Part shown: positions 55,118 through 64,000 of the stretch, piece after piece
How positions within the stretch are numbered: position 1 is the stretch's first letter
Layout of the letters: every line of letters starts with the position of its first letter
Assembly: GCF_000805455.1 (NCBI RefSeq)
Contig: NZ_JSUS01000044.1
Coordinates: 1 to 64,000 of the forward strand
DNA: 64,000 bases
From: Acinetobacter sp. A47
GTDB lineage: Bacteria; Pseudomonadota; Gammaproteobacteria; Pseudomonadales; Moraxellaceae
Direction: 5' to 3'
Notes under the pieces: generated by a model
What the model was told of the DNA's origin: nothing
The model's database searches: none
What the model saw: the letters and a program-made list of their open reading frames with translations, nothing else
Made by a program: the position numbers and the translations under genes

Positions 55118-56830
55118 TTATTCGCTTGTTACACGGTTAATTTCCTGCAAAGAGGTAATTCCCTGCATCACCTTTTTTAAACCTGAACGCCGTAAATTAT
55201 GAAAACCTGCCTGCTCCGAGGCGGCTGCTATCTGCAAGGCGTTACCATCTTCCATAATGATTCTGGAAATCTCGGGTGTGACTTTCATGACCTCGTACAC
55301 ACCGACACGTCCTTTATAGCCCTCGCGGCATTCAGCGCAGCCGACGGGCTGGTAAATCTTGAAATCGGGATCGGCCAGGTCCTGTTCGGTAAAGCCAAGT
55401 TCCAGCAGGCTCTGTCTGGGAATATCAATCGGTGCCTTGCATTGAGAGCATAAGCGACGCGCCAGACGTTGTGCAATTACCAGATTGACCGAAGTGGCAA
55501 TATTGAAAGAGGGCACGCCCATATTGCGTAAACGGGTTAAGGTTTCAGGAGCACTGTTGGTATGCAGGGTCGACATCACCATGTGGCCGGTCTGTGCCGC
55601 CTTGATCGCAATTTCGGCCGTTTCAAGGTCACGGATCTCCCCGACCATGATCACGTCCGGGTCTTGACGCAGGAACGCTTTCAGCGCAGCAGAGAAGGTC
55701 AGGCCGGTTTTCGGGTTGACGTTGACCTGATTAATTCCTTCCAGATTGATTTCAACCGGATCTTCGGCGGTTGAAATATTGGTATCTTCTGTATTCAGGA
55801 TATTTAAGCCTGTGTAGAGCGATACCGTTTTACCCGAACCTGTCGGACCGGTAATCAAAAGCATGCCTTGAGGTTTCTCAAGTGCTTCCATAAAGAGCGC
55901 TTTTTGCTCATCTTCGTAGCCGAGCGCCTCAATGCCGAGCATCGCACTGGATGGGTCCAGGATACGCAGAACCAGCTTTTCACCAAACAGGGTCGGCAGC
56001 GAGTTGACACGGAAATCAATCGCTTTGGTTTTAGAGAGCTTTAACTTGATCCGGCCATCTTGGGGCATGCGTTTTTCTGAAATGTCCATTTGCGACATGA
56101 CTTTTAAACGCGAGGCGAGACGGGTTGCCATCTGCAAAGGTGGAGTGGCAATCTGGCGCAAGACCCCGTCGACACGGTAGCGTACCCGGTACATTTTTTC
56201 ATAAGGTTCAAAATGTAAATCGGATGCACCCATGCGAATGGCATCAATCAGTAATTTGTTAATGTATTTGACAATCGGTGATTCATCACCCTGAGGAGCA
56301 TCTTCCTCTTCTTTGGCCGGGTCCTGGCTAACATCGATATCAAGATCAAAATCTTCATTTTCACCAAAATCAAAACTGCCAGAATCGCCAAATTGCTGTT
56401 CAATCAGTTTTTCAAGTTTGGTGTGTTCAACAATAATCGGTTCGATGTTGAGTTTGGTATTGAAGCGGATGGCATCCAGCGCTTCGATATTGGTGGGATT
56501 GCTGGTGGCCACATATAAGATTTGCCCGCGCTGAATAAGCGGCGCAACCCGGTGTTTCTGGATCAGCTTGTTATCGGCCAGATCACGTGGTAGCAAGGCG
56601 GTATCGTACACAGCCAGATCAAATAAGGGCTCCCCGAACTCGGCTGCAATGGTTTCAGCAATGGTCAGGGGAGATAAGCGATGCTGTTCGATCAGGTGTG
56701 CAACAATGTCTTGCTGTGCTTTTTTGGCAGCATCAATGGCTGCCTGCATGGTGGCCGCAGACAGGTGACTGTCTTCAACCAACCGTCGAATAAACCCCGA
56801 AAACTTTGGAGACGTATGTAATCCTGACAT
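55118..56830 (-). CDS. pilB: Type IV pilus assembly ATPase PilB
   Basis: PilB powers pilus extension. The 570-aa protein has an N-terminal GSPII_E_N-like domain (1-150), an Asp/Glu-rich linker at about 155-185 (FGENEDFDLDIDVSQDPAKE), and the GspE ATPase core. Walker A is ITGPTGSGKTVSLY near residue 330. Asp and His boxes include STAEDPVEINLEGINQVNVN and QTGHMVMSTLHTN. The zinc-binding tetracysteine CSQC...CAEC is near 460-500. It is first gene of pilBCD-coaE. Confidence 0.97.
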   Translation of the reverse strand: MSGLHTSPKFSGFIRRLVEDSHLSAATMQAAIDAAKKAQQDIVAHLIEQHRLSPLTIAETIAAEFGEPLFDLAVYDTALLPRDLADNKLIQKHRVAPLIQRGQILYVATSNPTNIEALDAIRFNTKLNIEPIIVEHTKLEKLIEQQFGDSGSFDFGENEDFDLDIDVSQDPAKEEEDAPQGDESPIVKYINKLLIDAIRMGASDLHFEPYEKMYRVRYRVDGVLRQIATPPLQMATRLASRLKVMSQMDISEKRMPQDGRIKLKLSKTKAIDFRVNSLPTLFGEKLVLRILDPSSAMLGIEALGYEDEQKALFMEALEKPQGMLLITGPTGSGKTVSLYTGLNILNTEDTNISTAEDPVEINLEGINQVNVNPKTGLTFSAALKAFLRQDPDVIMVGEIRDLETAEIAIKAAQTGHMVMSTLHTNSAPETLTRLRNMGVPSFNIATSVNLVIAQRLARRLCSQCKAPIDIPRQSLLELGFTEQDLADPDFKIYQPVGCAECREGYKGRVGVYEVMKVTPEISRIIMEDGNALQIAAASEQAGFHNLRRSGLKKVMQGITSLQEINRVTSE

Positions 56831-57197
56831 CTGTCCGCCTTATGACAATAAATGTTTATAATATGTATTCTAAAAATTATACTTTTGTTAGGTAAAAATG
56901 CCACTAGCGAAAGTGTCGTTTTTGCCTTGATTCATCGCTAAACTTTGAACTAATCGAGTTTTTTTACAAATTAATTTTAGTGAATCCTTTTATTTTTAAA
57001 TGGCTTTGCTGTTGTGGCTGCACACAGTGTCCGCTTTTCAAAAAATATCTGATTGACGGCTGCCTGAGGCAGGTGCAGGTGTGACCGGCATAAATTTTAA
57101 ATTGATTTAGATCTAAACAATAGAAAAAAACTGAATTTTATAAAAATCCGTGTAAAATATGCAGCATTTTTGAAAATTAACAGTAGACGGGCGAAGT
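56831..57197. other. pilB-tpiA divergent intergenic region
   Basis: No gene is seen. It must hold the pilB promoter (left) and the tpiA promoter (right). A possible tpiA -10 is TAAAAT at 57153-57158, with a weak -35 CTGAAT at 57131-57136. The last 80 bases are very AT-rich. Confidence 0.4.
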
Positions 57198-57989
57198 ATG
57201 TCGAACTCGACCATTACCCCTTGGGTTGTTGGCAATTGGAAAATGAATCCAATGCATGCGAATGCTTTCCAACTAATAGAAGAATTTAAGCAGTTATTAC
57301 AGCAGGAGCCGGTTTCTCCTGAGCAGTGCCATATTGGCGTGGCGCCGACAGCGATCGCCTTAACTGCTGTTCAGGCGCAGTTAAAAGATGCGAACAGAGC
57401 CGTGTATACTGTGGCGCAGGACCTTTCTCGTATTGCCGGTACAGGCGCCTATACGGGCGAGGTCAGTGCAGAACTGTTAAAAGACAGCCAGATTGAATAT
57501 GTGCTGGTGGGGCATTCCGAACGCCGTGAGCTATTCGGTGATCATGTCGAAATCTTGAAGGCAAAACTGCAAAATGCATTAAATGCAGGCCTAACCGTGA
57601 TTTACTGTGTCGGTGAAAGCCTTGAACAGCGTGAACAGGGCGCAGCAGAGCAGGTGGTACTGCAACAGATTTGTGATATTGCGACGGTAGTAAAAGCTGA
57701 ACAATGGCAAAATATTGTGATAGCGTATGAGCCGATCTGGGCCATCGGAACAGGTAAGACTGCGTCACCTGCAGATGCCCAGGCCATGCATGCAAAAATC
57801 CGTGAAGGCTTAAAGCAGATTACAGCGTTGGGTGCAGATATGGCCATCTTGTATGGCGGTAGCGTCAAAGCCGAAAATGCAGTGGAACTGGCAGCATGCC
57901 CAGATATTAATGGCGCTCTGGTTGGTGGTGCATCTTTAAATGCACAATCTTTTTACCAGATTGCAAAAGCATTTGCGCAAAGCAAATAA
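57198..57989 (+). CDS. tpiA: Triose-phosphate isomerase
   Basis: TpiA interconverts dihydroxyacetone phosphate and glyceraldehyde 3-phosphate. The 263-aa TIM barrel has [11 protein letters not shown] (catalytic Lys 16), [15 protein letters not shown] (catalytic His near 104), and [17 protein letters not shown] (catalytic Glu near 175). The phosphate-binding [12 protein letters not shown] and GALVGGASL lie near the end. The start ATG 57198 has an AGACGGGCG-type site. secG follows after 12 bases, a common pairing. Confidence 0.97.
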   Translation: MSNSTITPWVVGNWKMNPMHANAFQLIEEFKQLLQQEPVSPEQCHIGVAPTAIALTAVQAQLKDANRAVYTVAQDLSRIAGTGAYTGEVSAELLKDSQIEYVLVGHSERRELFGDHVEILKAKLQNALNAGLTVIYCVGESLEQREQGAAEQVVLQQICDIATVVKAEQWQNIVIAYEPIWAIGTGKTASPADAQAMHAKIREGLKQITALGADMAILYGGSVKAENAVELAACPDINGALVGGASLNAQSFYQIAKAFAQSK

Positions 57990-58001
57990 CGAGGAATCAA
58001 G

Positions 58002-58331
58002 ATGTATAGTTTTATACTCGTTGTACACATCATCCTGGCAATTCTGATTATTGCACTGGTGCTCGTACAGCAAGGTAAAGGTGCAGAAGCTGGGGCATCC
58101 TTTGGTGGTGGCGGTGCTGCAACCGTATTCGGTGCTTCAGGTGCCGGCAACTTTTTAACTCGTCTGACTGCGATTTTTACTGCGCTGTTTTTTGTTACCA
58201 GCCTGACACTGGCTGTGTTTGCCAAGAAACAGACCACAGAAGCGTATAGTTTGAAATCTGTTCAAACCACGACATCTGCGCCGGCAACATCGCCTGAAAC
58301 TTCATCAAATGCACCGAAAACGACTGAATAA
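58002..58331 (+). CDS. secG: Preprotein translocase subunit SecG
   Basis: SecG is the third membrane subunit of SecYEG. The 109-aa protein has two helices (about 3-22 and 50-72) joined by GKGAEAGASFGGGGAATVFG, the conserved SecG loop. A polar tail rich in Thr, Ser and Pro follows. It is 12 bases after tpiA with a GAGGAA site. tRNA genes follow, as in E. coli and Pseudomonas. Confidence 0.96.
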   Translation: MYSFILVVHIILAILIIALVLVQQGKGAEAGASFGGGGAATVFGASGAGNFLTRLTAIFTALFFVTSLTLAVFAKKQTTEAYSLKSVQTTTSAPATSPETSSNAPKTTE

Positions 58332-58387
58332 GTCGATTTAGGACTTTCCTTTTTGCATTGAAAGGAATAGAATGCGTCCCACAAACT

Positions 58388-58472
58388 GCGGTGGTGGTGG
58401 AATTGGTAGACACGCTACCTTGAGGTGGTAGTGCTTTCGGGCGTGGGGGTTCAAGTCCCCCCTTCCGCACCA
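58388..58472 (+). tRNA. tRNA-Leu (GAG anticodon)
   Basis: An 85-nt class II tRNA with a long variable arm (about GTGCTTTCGGGCGT), anticodon loop CTTGAGG with GAG, T-stem GGGGG/CCCCC, T-loop TTCAAGT and encoded CCA. The acceptor stem GCGGTGG/CTTCCGC has one U-U mismatch (5-68) and a G-U pair. The body closely resembles E. coli tRNA-Leu(GAG), and its place after secG is the conserved one. Confidence 0.95.
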
Positions 58473-58516
58473 AACTTAATAACCAGTAAGTTCGGTGTAT
58501 GCAGTGTTTGTGTTGA

Positions 58517-58593
<77 letters not shown>

Positions 58594-58642
58594 TTTGATT
58601 AAGGTGCAACTTAATCAGGCAAATATGAAAAAAAAACTTAAA

Positions 58643-58670
58643 TTGACTTTTTTTTATATTTGTATATAAT
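58643..58670 (+). promoter_or_regulatory. Promoter of the second initiator tRNA gene
   Basis: TTGACT (58643-58648), a 16-base AT-rich spacer and a perfect TATAAT (58665-58670) lie 13 bases before the second tRNA-fMet. This is the best sigma-70 promoter I can see in the window. The second tRNA copy therefore has its own transcript. Confidence 0.85.
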
Positions 58671-58683
58671 TTTTGCACGTTGA

Positions 58684-58760
<77 letters not shown>

Positions 58761-58773
58761 AGTTTCTAAAAAG

Positions 58774-58799
58774 AGGCTCACAATAAGGTGGGCCTTTTT
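58774..58799 (+). terminator. Terminator of the tRNA-fMet unit
   Basis: AGGCTCAC (58774-58781) pairs with GTGGGCCT (58788-58795), including one G-U pair, followed by four further T. Confidence 0.85.
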
Positions 58800-58891
58800 G
58801 CACAGTGGGCTATGCTTTTCTGTGTAACATAGGGGCGATTTACGCCCTTTTTTATTGGTTGTTTAGCTATCGTGTAGTTGTTCGACATCAA

Positions 58892-58920
58892 TTGGTCAAA
58901 TAGTCGTGCTTCACTATACG
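58892..58920 (+). promoter_or_regulatory. Candidate promoter of rimP-nusA-infB
   Basis: TTGGTC (58892-58897), a 17-base spacer and TATACG (58915-58920) lie about 40 bases before the rimP ATG. The placement fits the start of the rimP-nusA-infB-rbfA transcript. Confidence 0.5.
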
Positions 58921-58959
58921 GTTAAGATTGATTGGCTCGTATAAGAGCGACGAGAGTAC

Positions 58960-59484
58960 ATGAAATTATCAAATAAATCTCAAGCATTGCATGATCTGAT
59001 CGCACCAGCTGTCGCTGCGTGTGGTGTAGATTTGTGGGGGATTGAATTCCTGCCACAAGGGAAGCGTTCTTTACTTCGCATTTACATTGATAAGGCGGTA
59101 GACGAGAATGCTGAACCTGTCCTCAATGAAGATGGTGAAGTAGAACTCGGGCGTGGTATTGGCGTTCAGGATTGTGTTCTGGTGACACAACAGGTGGGTG
59201 CGATGCTTGATGTCCATGATCCAATTTCAGGTGAATATGCCCTGGAAGTGTCATCACCGGGATGGGATCGTCCATTTTTCCAGCTGAACCAATTACCTGC
59301 CTATATCGGGCAACAGGTGGCTTTACGATTAATTGCTGCTGTCGAGAACCGTCGCAAGTTTCAGGCGAAACTCCTTTCGGTAGACTTGGAAAACGAACTG
59401 ATCCAGGTTGAAGTTGAAGGTAAACATGTGCTTGAAATTGATAGTAATAATATTGATAAAGCAAATTTAATCTATCAAGACTAA
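58960..59484 (+). CDS. rimP: Ribosome maturation factor RimP
   Basis: RimP helps assemble the 30S subunit. The 174-aa protein has an N-terminal alpha/beta domain with [20 protein letters not shown] and [26 protein letters not shown] at about 87-103 is the best-conserved RimP stretch. A C-terminal SH3-like domain follows. It is slightly longer than E. coli RimP because of an acidic insertion ([19 protein letters not shown]) near residue 50-68. nusA starts 37 bases later. Confidence 0.96.
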   Translation: MKLSNKSQALHDLIAPAVAACGVDLWGIEFLPQGKRSLLRIYIDKAVDENAEPVLNEDGEVELGRGIGVQDCVLVTQQVGAMLDVHDPISGEYALEVSSPGWDRPFFQLNQLPAYIGQQVALRLIAAVENRRKFQAKLLSVDLENELIQVEVEGKHVLEIDSNNIDKANLIYQD

Positions 59485-59521
59485 TATTAACTTAATTTTA
59501 TAAGAAATCGGTAGGTGACTT

Positions 59522-61006
59522 ATGGGCCGCGAAATTCTTACCGTTGCAGAAACGGTTAGTAATGAAAAAGGTGTTAGTCGTGAAGCGATCTTCCAAGCAT
59601 TAGAGCAAGCACTTGTTGCGGCAACGAAGAAAAAGTTTTACGAAGGCACACATTCTGAAGAAGCTCAACTCCGTGTTGAGATTGATCGTAAAACCGGTGA
59701 TTACCGCACTTTCCGTCAGTGGACTGTGGTTGCGGATGAAGATCACGAAATGCCGGCATGCCAGGACGCAATTTCTGATGTAGATCCATCGAAATGGTCA
59801 ATTGGTGATGTACGTGAACTTGAAGTTGAATCTATCGAGTTCGGCCGTATTGCTGCGCAAATTGCGAAGCAGGTGATCGTGCAAAAGATTCGTGAAGCAG
59901 AGCGCGCACTTGTTGCAGATGCTTATGAATCTAAAGTGGGCGAGTTGATTTACGGTGAAGTGAAAAAGCAAACCAAAGACGGCTTTATCATTGATCTGGG
60001 TGACAACGCTGAAGCTTACCTGGCACGTGAAGAAACCATTCACAAAGAAATCTTACGCCCTAAACAGCGTATCAATGCAATTTTGTACAGTGTCAACCGT
60101 GAAGGCCGTGGTGCACAGCTGTTGTTGTCTCGTGCACGTCCTGAAATGCTGATTGCATTGATGAAAAAGGAAATTCCTGAAATTTCTGAAGAAATCATTG
60201 AAATCAAGGCAGCAGCGCGCCAACCGGGCGTTCGTGCTAAAATTGCAGTGAAAACCAATGACCATCGTATTGACCCGGTAGGTGCTTGTATTGGTATGCG
60301 TGGTACGCGTATCCAGGCAGTACAGCAAGAGTTGAACGGTGAGCGTATTGATGTTGTGGTGTGGTCTGACGATCCGGCACAATATATCGCAAGTGCCTTA
60401 GAGCCGGCTGATGTATCGGGTATTGTACTGGATGAAGACGCGCGTAGTGCGGACATCATCTTTGCAACCAATGACCAGTTGGCGCGTGCGATTGGTTCGC
60501 AGGGGCAAAATGTACGTCTGGCATCGGAATTGACGGGTTATAAACTCGACATGATGTTAGAAGAAGAGTATCGTGCTCGTCAGCAAAATGAAGCACAGCA
60601 ATATCTGGACATGTTTATTACACGTCTTGATATTGAAGAAGACCTGGCGATGGCACTGGTTGAAATGGGCTTCACTTCATTAGAAGAGATTGCTTATGTT
60701 CCGGCTGAAACATTTGACGAAATCGAGCTTGAGGCTGATTTGGTTGAATTGCTTCAAAGCCGTGCAAAAGAAGCTGCTTTGACGGATGCATTGAAACAGC
60801 AAGAAAATATTCAAGAGCCAAGTGCAGAACTTCTCGGTATGGAAGGTATGACGACCGAGATTGCATATGCATTGGCGGCGCGTGGTGTGGTTACTGTTGA
60901 TGATTTGGCAGACCAGGCAACTGACGATATTTCTGATATCGAAGGTTTAGGTCATGACAAAGCGGGTCAGTTAATCATGAAAGCACGTGAATCATGGTTT
61001 AACTAG
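59522..61006 (+). CDS. nusA: Transcription termination/antitermination protein NusA
   Basis: NusA binds RNA polymerase and nascent RNA, favouring pausing and hairpin-dependent termination. The 494-aa protein has the N-terminal polymerase-binding domain (1-125), then S1 (GELIYGEVKKQTKDGFIIDL, about 140-160). The KH domains follow, with DPVGACIGMRGTRIQAVQQE and ARAIGSQGQNVRLASELTGY. The two acidic C-terminal repeats have SLEEIAYVPAETFDEIELEA and GVVTVDDLADQATDDISDIE. infB follows after 10 bases. Confidence 0.98.
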   Translation: MGREILTVAETVSNEKGVSREAIFQALEQALVAATKKKFYEGTHSEEAQLRVEIDRKTGDYRTFRQWTVVADEDHEMPACQDAISDVDPSKWSIGDVRELEVESIEFGRIAAQIAKQVIVQKIREAERALVADAYESKVGELIYGEVKKQTKDGFIIDLGDNAEAYLAREETIHKEILRPKQRINAILYSVNREGRGAQLLLSRARPEMLIALMKKEIPEISEEIIEIKAAARQPGVRAKIAVKTNDHRIDPVGACIGMRGTRIQAVQQELNGERIDVVVWSDDPAQYIASALEPADVSGIVLDEDARSADIIFATNDQLARAIGSQGQNVRLASELTGYKLDMMLEEEYRARQQNEAQQYLDMFITRLDIEEDLAMALVEMGFTSLEEIAYVPAETFDEIELEADLVELLQSRAKEAALTDALKQQENIQEPSAELLGMEGMTTEIAYALAARGVVTVDDLADQATDDISDIEGLGHDKAGQLIMKARESWFN

Positions 61007-61016
61007 GAGATAATAG

Positions 61017-63731
61017 ATGACGGACAAGTCGATTCAAGAGTTAGCACTCAGTGTAGAACGTCCTGTAGAGAAACTCCTGGAGCAGGTTCGCGAAGCAGGT
61101 TTGCCACAGCGTAAAGCAGATGACATTATTACCACTGAACAGCAAGATACTTTGGTCAATTACTTGAAAAAAGTACACGGTCAGGAAAGTGGTAACACAG
61201 GAAAGATTGCGTTGAAACGTAAAACAACGAGTACTGCTAAAGTAACAAGTACTTCAGGTAAGGCAAAAAGCATTAATGTTGAAGTTCGCAAGAAACAGGT
61301 TTTTGCAAAGCCAAACCCTGAACTGCTTGCTGCTGAAGCAAAAGCACGTGTAGAAGCTGATGCAAAAGTACGTGCCGAGCAAAAGGCACGTGATGAAGCA
61401 GAGCAGAAAGCACGTCATAGCGCTGAACAGAAAGCCAATGCAACTTTAGAGGCAATGCGTGCTGCGCATACATCTGAAAGTGCAAATCAGGCACCGGCCA
61501 AAACAGCGGTTGTGGTGAAAAAGCGTAATAGCGACAAGGTGATTAAAGCGCCTGTTGTGAAGCCGACAGAAACACCAGAGCAGAAAAAAGCACGCGAAGA
61601 GCAAGCGGCTCAGTTAAAAGCGACTGAAGAAGCTGTGCGTCGTAAGGCCGCTGAAGAAGCGCAACAGCGCACGCTTGAGCAAATGCGTAAAATGGCATCG
61701 AAATATTCAAATGATGATGCGACTGCCACGATTCGTGTAATTGATGATTCACCTTTGGCAGCCGGCCTTGTTGGTCAGGCTTATGAAGATTCCTTTAACA
61801 AGGAAGACCGTGAAATCAAGCGTGGTGGATCAACCGCGAACCAGCGTTCTGGCAAGAAAGGTGGTCGTGGTGGTGATGCACAGGCAGAGCAAAGCTTTAG
61901 CAAGACTCACCACAAACGTGGCCTGAAAACCAGCCAGGCGAACAAGCACGGTTTTGAAAAGCCTGTGAAGAAACAGGTTTATGATGTCGAGATCGGCGAG
62001 AAAATCATTGTTACCGATCTTGCTCAGAAAATGGCAGTCAAGGTTCGTGAAGTCATCAAGACCCTGATGAAAATGGGTGAGCTTGTGACCCAGAACCAGG
62101 CCATTGACCAGGATACCGCGGTACTTGTAGTGGAAGAATTGGGCCACAACCCAGTCTTGGTTTCTGATACACAGGCCGAAGACAACTTGCTGGTTGCAGC
62201 TGAAGAAGCACGTGGTGAGCAAACGACTCGTCCACCGGTTGTGACGATCATGGGTCACGTTGACCATGGTAAAACCTCATTGCTGGACCGTATCCGTCGC
62301 TCTAAAGTGGCAGCAGGTGAAGCGGGTGGTATTACCCAGCATATCGGTGCTTACCATGTTGAAACCGACAAAGGCATTATTACTTTCCTGGATACACCGG
62401 GACACGCAGCGTTTACCTCTATGCGTGCACGTGGTGCAAAAGCAACAGATATCGTGGTTCTTGTAGTTGCGGCCGATGATGGTGTCATGCCACAAACCGC
62501 GGAAGCCATTGACCATGCGCGTGCTGCTGGTACGCCAATCATTGTTGCCATCAACAAAATGGATAAAGAGTCTGCCGATCCGGATCGCGTATTGAATGAA
62601 CTGACCACCAAAGGTATCGTGCCTGAAGAGTGGGGCGGTGACGTGCCAATCGCGAAAGTATCTGCACATTCTGGTCAAGGCATTGACGGTTTACTTGACC
62701 TGATCCTGATCCAGTCTGAATTGATGGAGCTTAAAGCTTCTGCTGAAGGTGCAGCACAAGGTGTGGTAATTGAAGCACGTGTTGATAAAGGCCGTGGTGC
62801 AGTTACCTCGATTCTTGTACAAAACGGTACATTGAACATTGGTGACCTGGTATTGGCTGGTTCATCGTATGGTCGTGTCCGTGCAATGTCTGATGAAAAC
62901 GGTCAGCGTATCACCTCTGCAGGTCCATCAATTCCTGTGGAAATCCTGGGTTTACCAGAAGCGCCAATGGCGGGTGACGAAGTACTTGTGGTCAACGACG
63001 AGAAGAAGGCACGTGAAGTTGCTGATGCGCGTGCAGACCGTGAACGTCAAAAACGTCTTGAGCGTGCAAGTTCAATGCGTCTTGAAAACATCATGGCGTC
63101 AATGGGCAAGAAAGATGTTCCAACCGTTAACGTGGTACTCAAAACTGACGTACGTGGTACTTTAGAAGCACTACATGTTGCACTTGACGAGCTTTCAACT
63201 GATGAAGTTAAAGTCCGTGTGATTGGTTCTGGCGTCGGTGCGATCACCGAGTCTGACGTGACCCTGGCTGAATCTTCAGAAGCGGTACTGTTAGGCTTTA
63301 ACGTACGTGCCGACAATACTGCACGTCAGAAAGCAGATCAGGATGGTATCGACATCCGTTACTACAGCATCATCTACCAGCTGATTGATGATGTGAAAGC
63401 TGCGATGAGCGGTAAGCTTGCGCCTGAACACCGTGAGACTATTCTGGGTGTTGCAGAAGTACGTGAAGTGTTCCACTCAAGCAAGTTTGGTGCAGCAGCG
63501 GGTTGTATGGTACTCGAAGGTACATTACACCGTAACAAGCCGATTCGCGTATTGCGTGATGACGTCGTGATCTTCCAGGGCGAGCTTGAGTCTCTGCGTC
63601 GTTATAAAGATGTGGTTGAGGAAGTGCGTGCCGGTATGGAATGTGGTCTTGCAGTCAAAGGTTATAAAGACATCAAGCCACAAGACAAGATCGAAGTGTA
63701 CGATGTTCAATTGATTAAACGGAGTCTTTAA
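61017..63731 (+). CDS. infB: Translation initiation factor IF-2
   Basis: IF-2 is the GTPase that places fMet-tRNA on the 30S subunit and promotes subunit joining. The 904-aa protein has an IF2_N-type start and a long charged coiled region (about 90-230) rich in Ala, Glu and Lys ([20 protein letters not shown]). A second IF2_N-like domain lies near 320-380. The G domain has [12 protein letters not shown] at about 413, DTPGHAAF and NKMD. Domains II-IV follow, with the fMet-binding C-terminal end. Its TAA overlaps the ATG of rbfA by one base. Confidence 0.98.
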   Translation: MTDKSIQELALSVERPVEKLLEQVREAGLPQRKADDIITTEQQDTLVNYLKKVHGQESGNTGKIALKRKTTSTAKVTSTSGKAKSINVEVRKKQVFAKPNPELLAAEAKARVEADAKVRAEQKARDEAEQKARHSAEQKANATLEAMRAAHTSESANQAPAKTAVVVKKRNSDKVIKAPVVKPTETPEQKKAREEQAAQLKATEEAVRRKAAEEAQQRTLEQMRKMASKYSNDDATATIRVIDDSPLAAGLVGQAYEDSFNKEDREIKRGGSTANQRSGKKGGRGGDAQAEQSFSKTHHKRGLKTSQANKHGFEKPVKKQVYDVEIGEKIIVTDLAQKMAVKVREVIKTLMKMGELVTQNQAIDQDTAVLVVEELGHNPVLVSDTQAEDNLLVAAEEARGEQTTRPPVVTIMGHVDHGKTSLLDRIRRSKVAAGEAGGITQHIGAYHVETDKGIITFLDTPGHAAFTSMRARGAKATDIVVLVVAADDGVMPQTAEAIDHARAAGTPIIVAINKMDKESADPDRVLNELTTKGIVPEEWGGDVPIAKVSAHSGQGIDGLLDLILIQSELMELKASAEGAAQGVVIEARVDKGRGAVTSILVQNGTLNIGDLVLAGSSYGRVRAMSDENGQRITSAGPSIPVEILGLPEAPMAGDEVLVVNDEKKAREVADARADRERQKRLERASSMRLENIMASMGKKDVPTVNVVLKTDVRGTLEALHVALDELSTDEVKVRVIGSGVGAITESDVTLAESSEAVLLGFNVRADNTARQKADQDGIDIRYYSIIYQLIDDVKAAMSGKLAPEHRETILGVAEVREVFHSSKFGAAAGCMVLEGTLHRNKPIRVLRDDVVIFQGELESLRRYKDVVEEVRAGMECGLAVKGYKDIKPQDKIEVYDVQLIKRSL

Positions 63732-64000
63732 TGGCGGGTAGCCAACGCTTAAAGCGCATGGCGGATTCGGTACAGCGTGAGTTGTCCGAGCTGATCCGTC
63801 AGGAGCTTAAAGATCCACGTCTGGGTGGTCTAGTGACCATCTCGGCCGTGAAAGTCAGTGCAGATATGGGTTATGCCGAAGTTTATGTGACCGTGATGGG
63901 GCGTGAACTGGGCGATGACCAGAGTGAAGCTGCAAACAAGGAAACTCTGGATGTCTTGAATAAGGCCTCTGGTTTCTTGCGTCACGAATTGAGCCGTCGC
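63731..64000 (+). CDS. rbfA: Ribosome-binding factor A (partial)
   Basis: RbfA is a 30S maturation and cold-shock factor that binds near helix 1 of 16S rRNA. The first 90 codons are visible: [20 protein letters not shown], then RQELKDPRLGGLVTISAVKV and DMGYAEVYVTVMG, all RbfA signatures. The frame runs off the window end. It overlaps the infB stop (TAATG), so the two are translationally coupled. Confidence 0.96.
   Translation, partial: MAGSQRLKRMADSVQRELSELIRQELKDPRLGGLVTISAVKVSADMGYAEVYVTVMGRELGDDQSEAANKETLDVLNKASGFLRHELSRR

Overview
The window is a chromosomal segment of a gammaproteobacterium, almost certainly Acinetobacter (Moraxellaceae). The grounds are the gene order (tuf, tRNA-Trp, secE, nusG, rplKAJL, rpoBC; pilBCD-coaE; tpiA-secG-tRNAs-rimP-nusA-infB-rbfA), protein lengths (RpoB 1362 aa, RpoC 1397 aa), an LpxO-type lipid A hydroxylase, fadBA, and several proteins that look genus-restricted. 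The species cannot be fixed from sequence reading alone.

Layout. 1-12.5 kb: end of tuf, tRNA-Trp and the secE-nusG / L11 / L10 / RNA polymerase superoperon, with visible L10-leader and intercistronic RNA structures. 12.6-18.2 kb: envelope genes (two paralogous glycine-zipper lipoproteins, a DUF4442 hotdog protein, an alpha/beta hydrolase, a Na+/H+ antiporter-type permease, an OmpW-type porin, an LprI-like secreted protein). 18.3-20.3 kb: htpG behind a probable heat-shock promoter. 20.3-29.8 kb: poorly characterised envelope genes, including two tandem paralogous outer-membrane proteins, an unknown 477-aa protein, a FrnE/DsbA-like oxidoreductase, an anchored coiled-coil protein plus ABC exporter, and a lipoprotein.

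29.77-32.63 kb is the most interesting part. It is an accessory island bounded by two near-identical 31-bp terminator-like direct repeats. It carries a decayed prophage lysis (nested Rz/Rz1-like spanin) remnant and an orphan type VI secretion cassette: a PAAR spike protein with a transthyretin-like extension, a 230-aa protein of unknown fold as candidate effector, and an overlapping lipoprotein as candidate immunity protein. A truncated PH-domain gene and an orphan C-terminal coding remnant lie upstream of the cassette.

32.6-42 kb: fadBA beta-oxidation operon, lpxO, an unknown gene, uvrC, an acyl-CoA thioesterase-like gene and pgsA. 42-46.8 kb: an IclR-type regulator divergent from an AaeB/AaeX/AaeA-like aromatic-acid efflux operon. 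46.8-53 kb: ruvX, yqgE, recN, a 57-bp tandem-repeat array, ppnP, rlmB, an EamA transporter. 52.4-56.8 kb: coaE and the type IV pilus genes pilD-pilC-pilB. 57.2-64 kb: tpiA, secG, tRNA-Leu(GAG), two identical initiator tRNAs, and the rimP-nusA-infB-rbfA operon, cut off by the window end.
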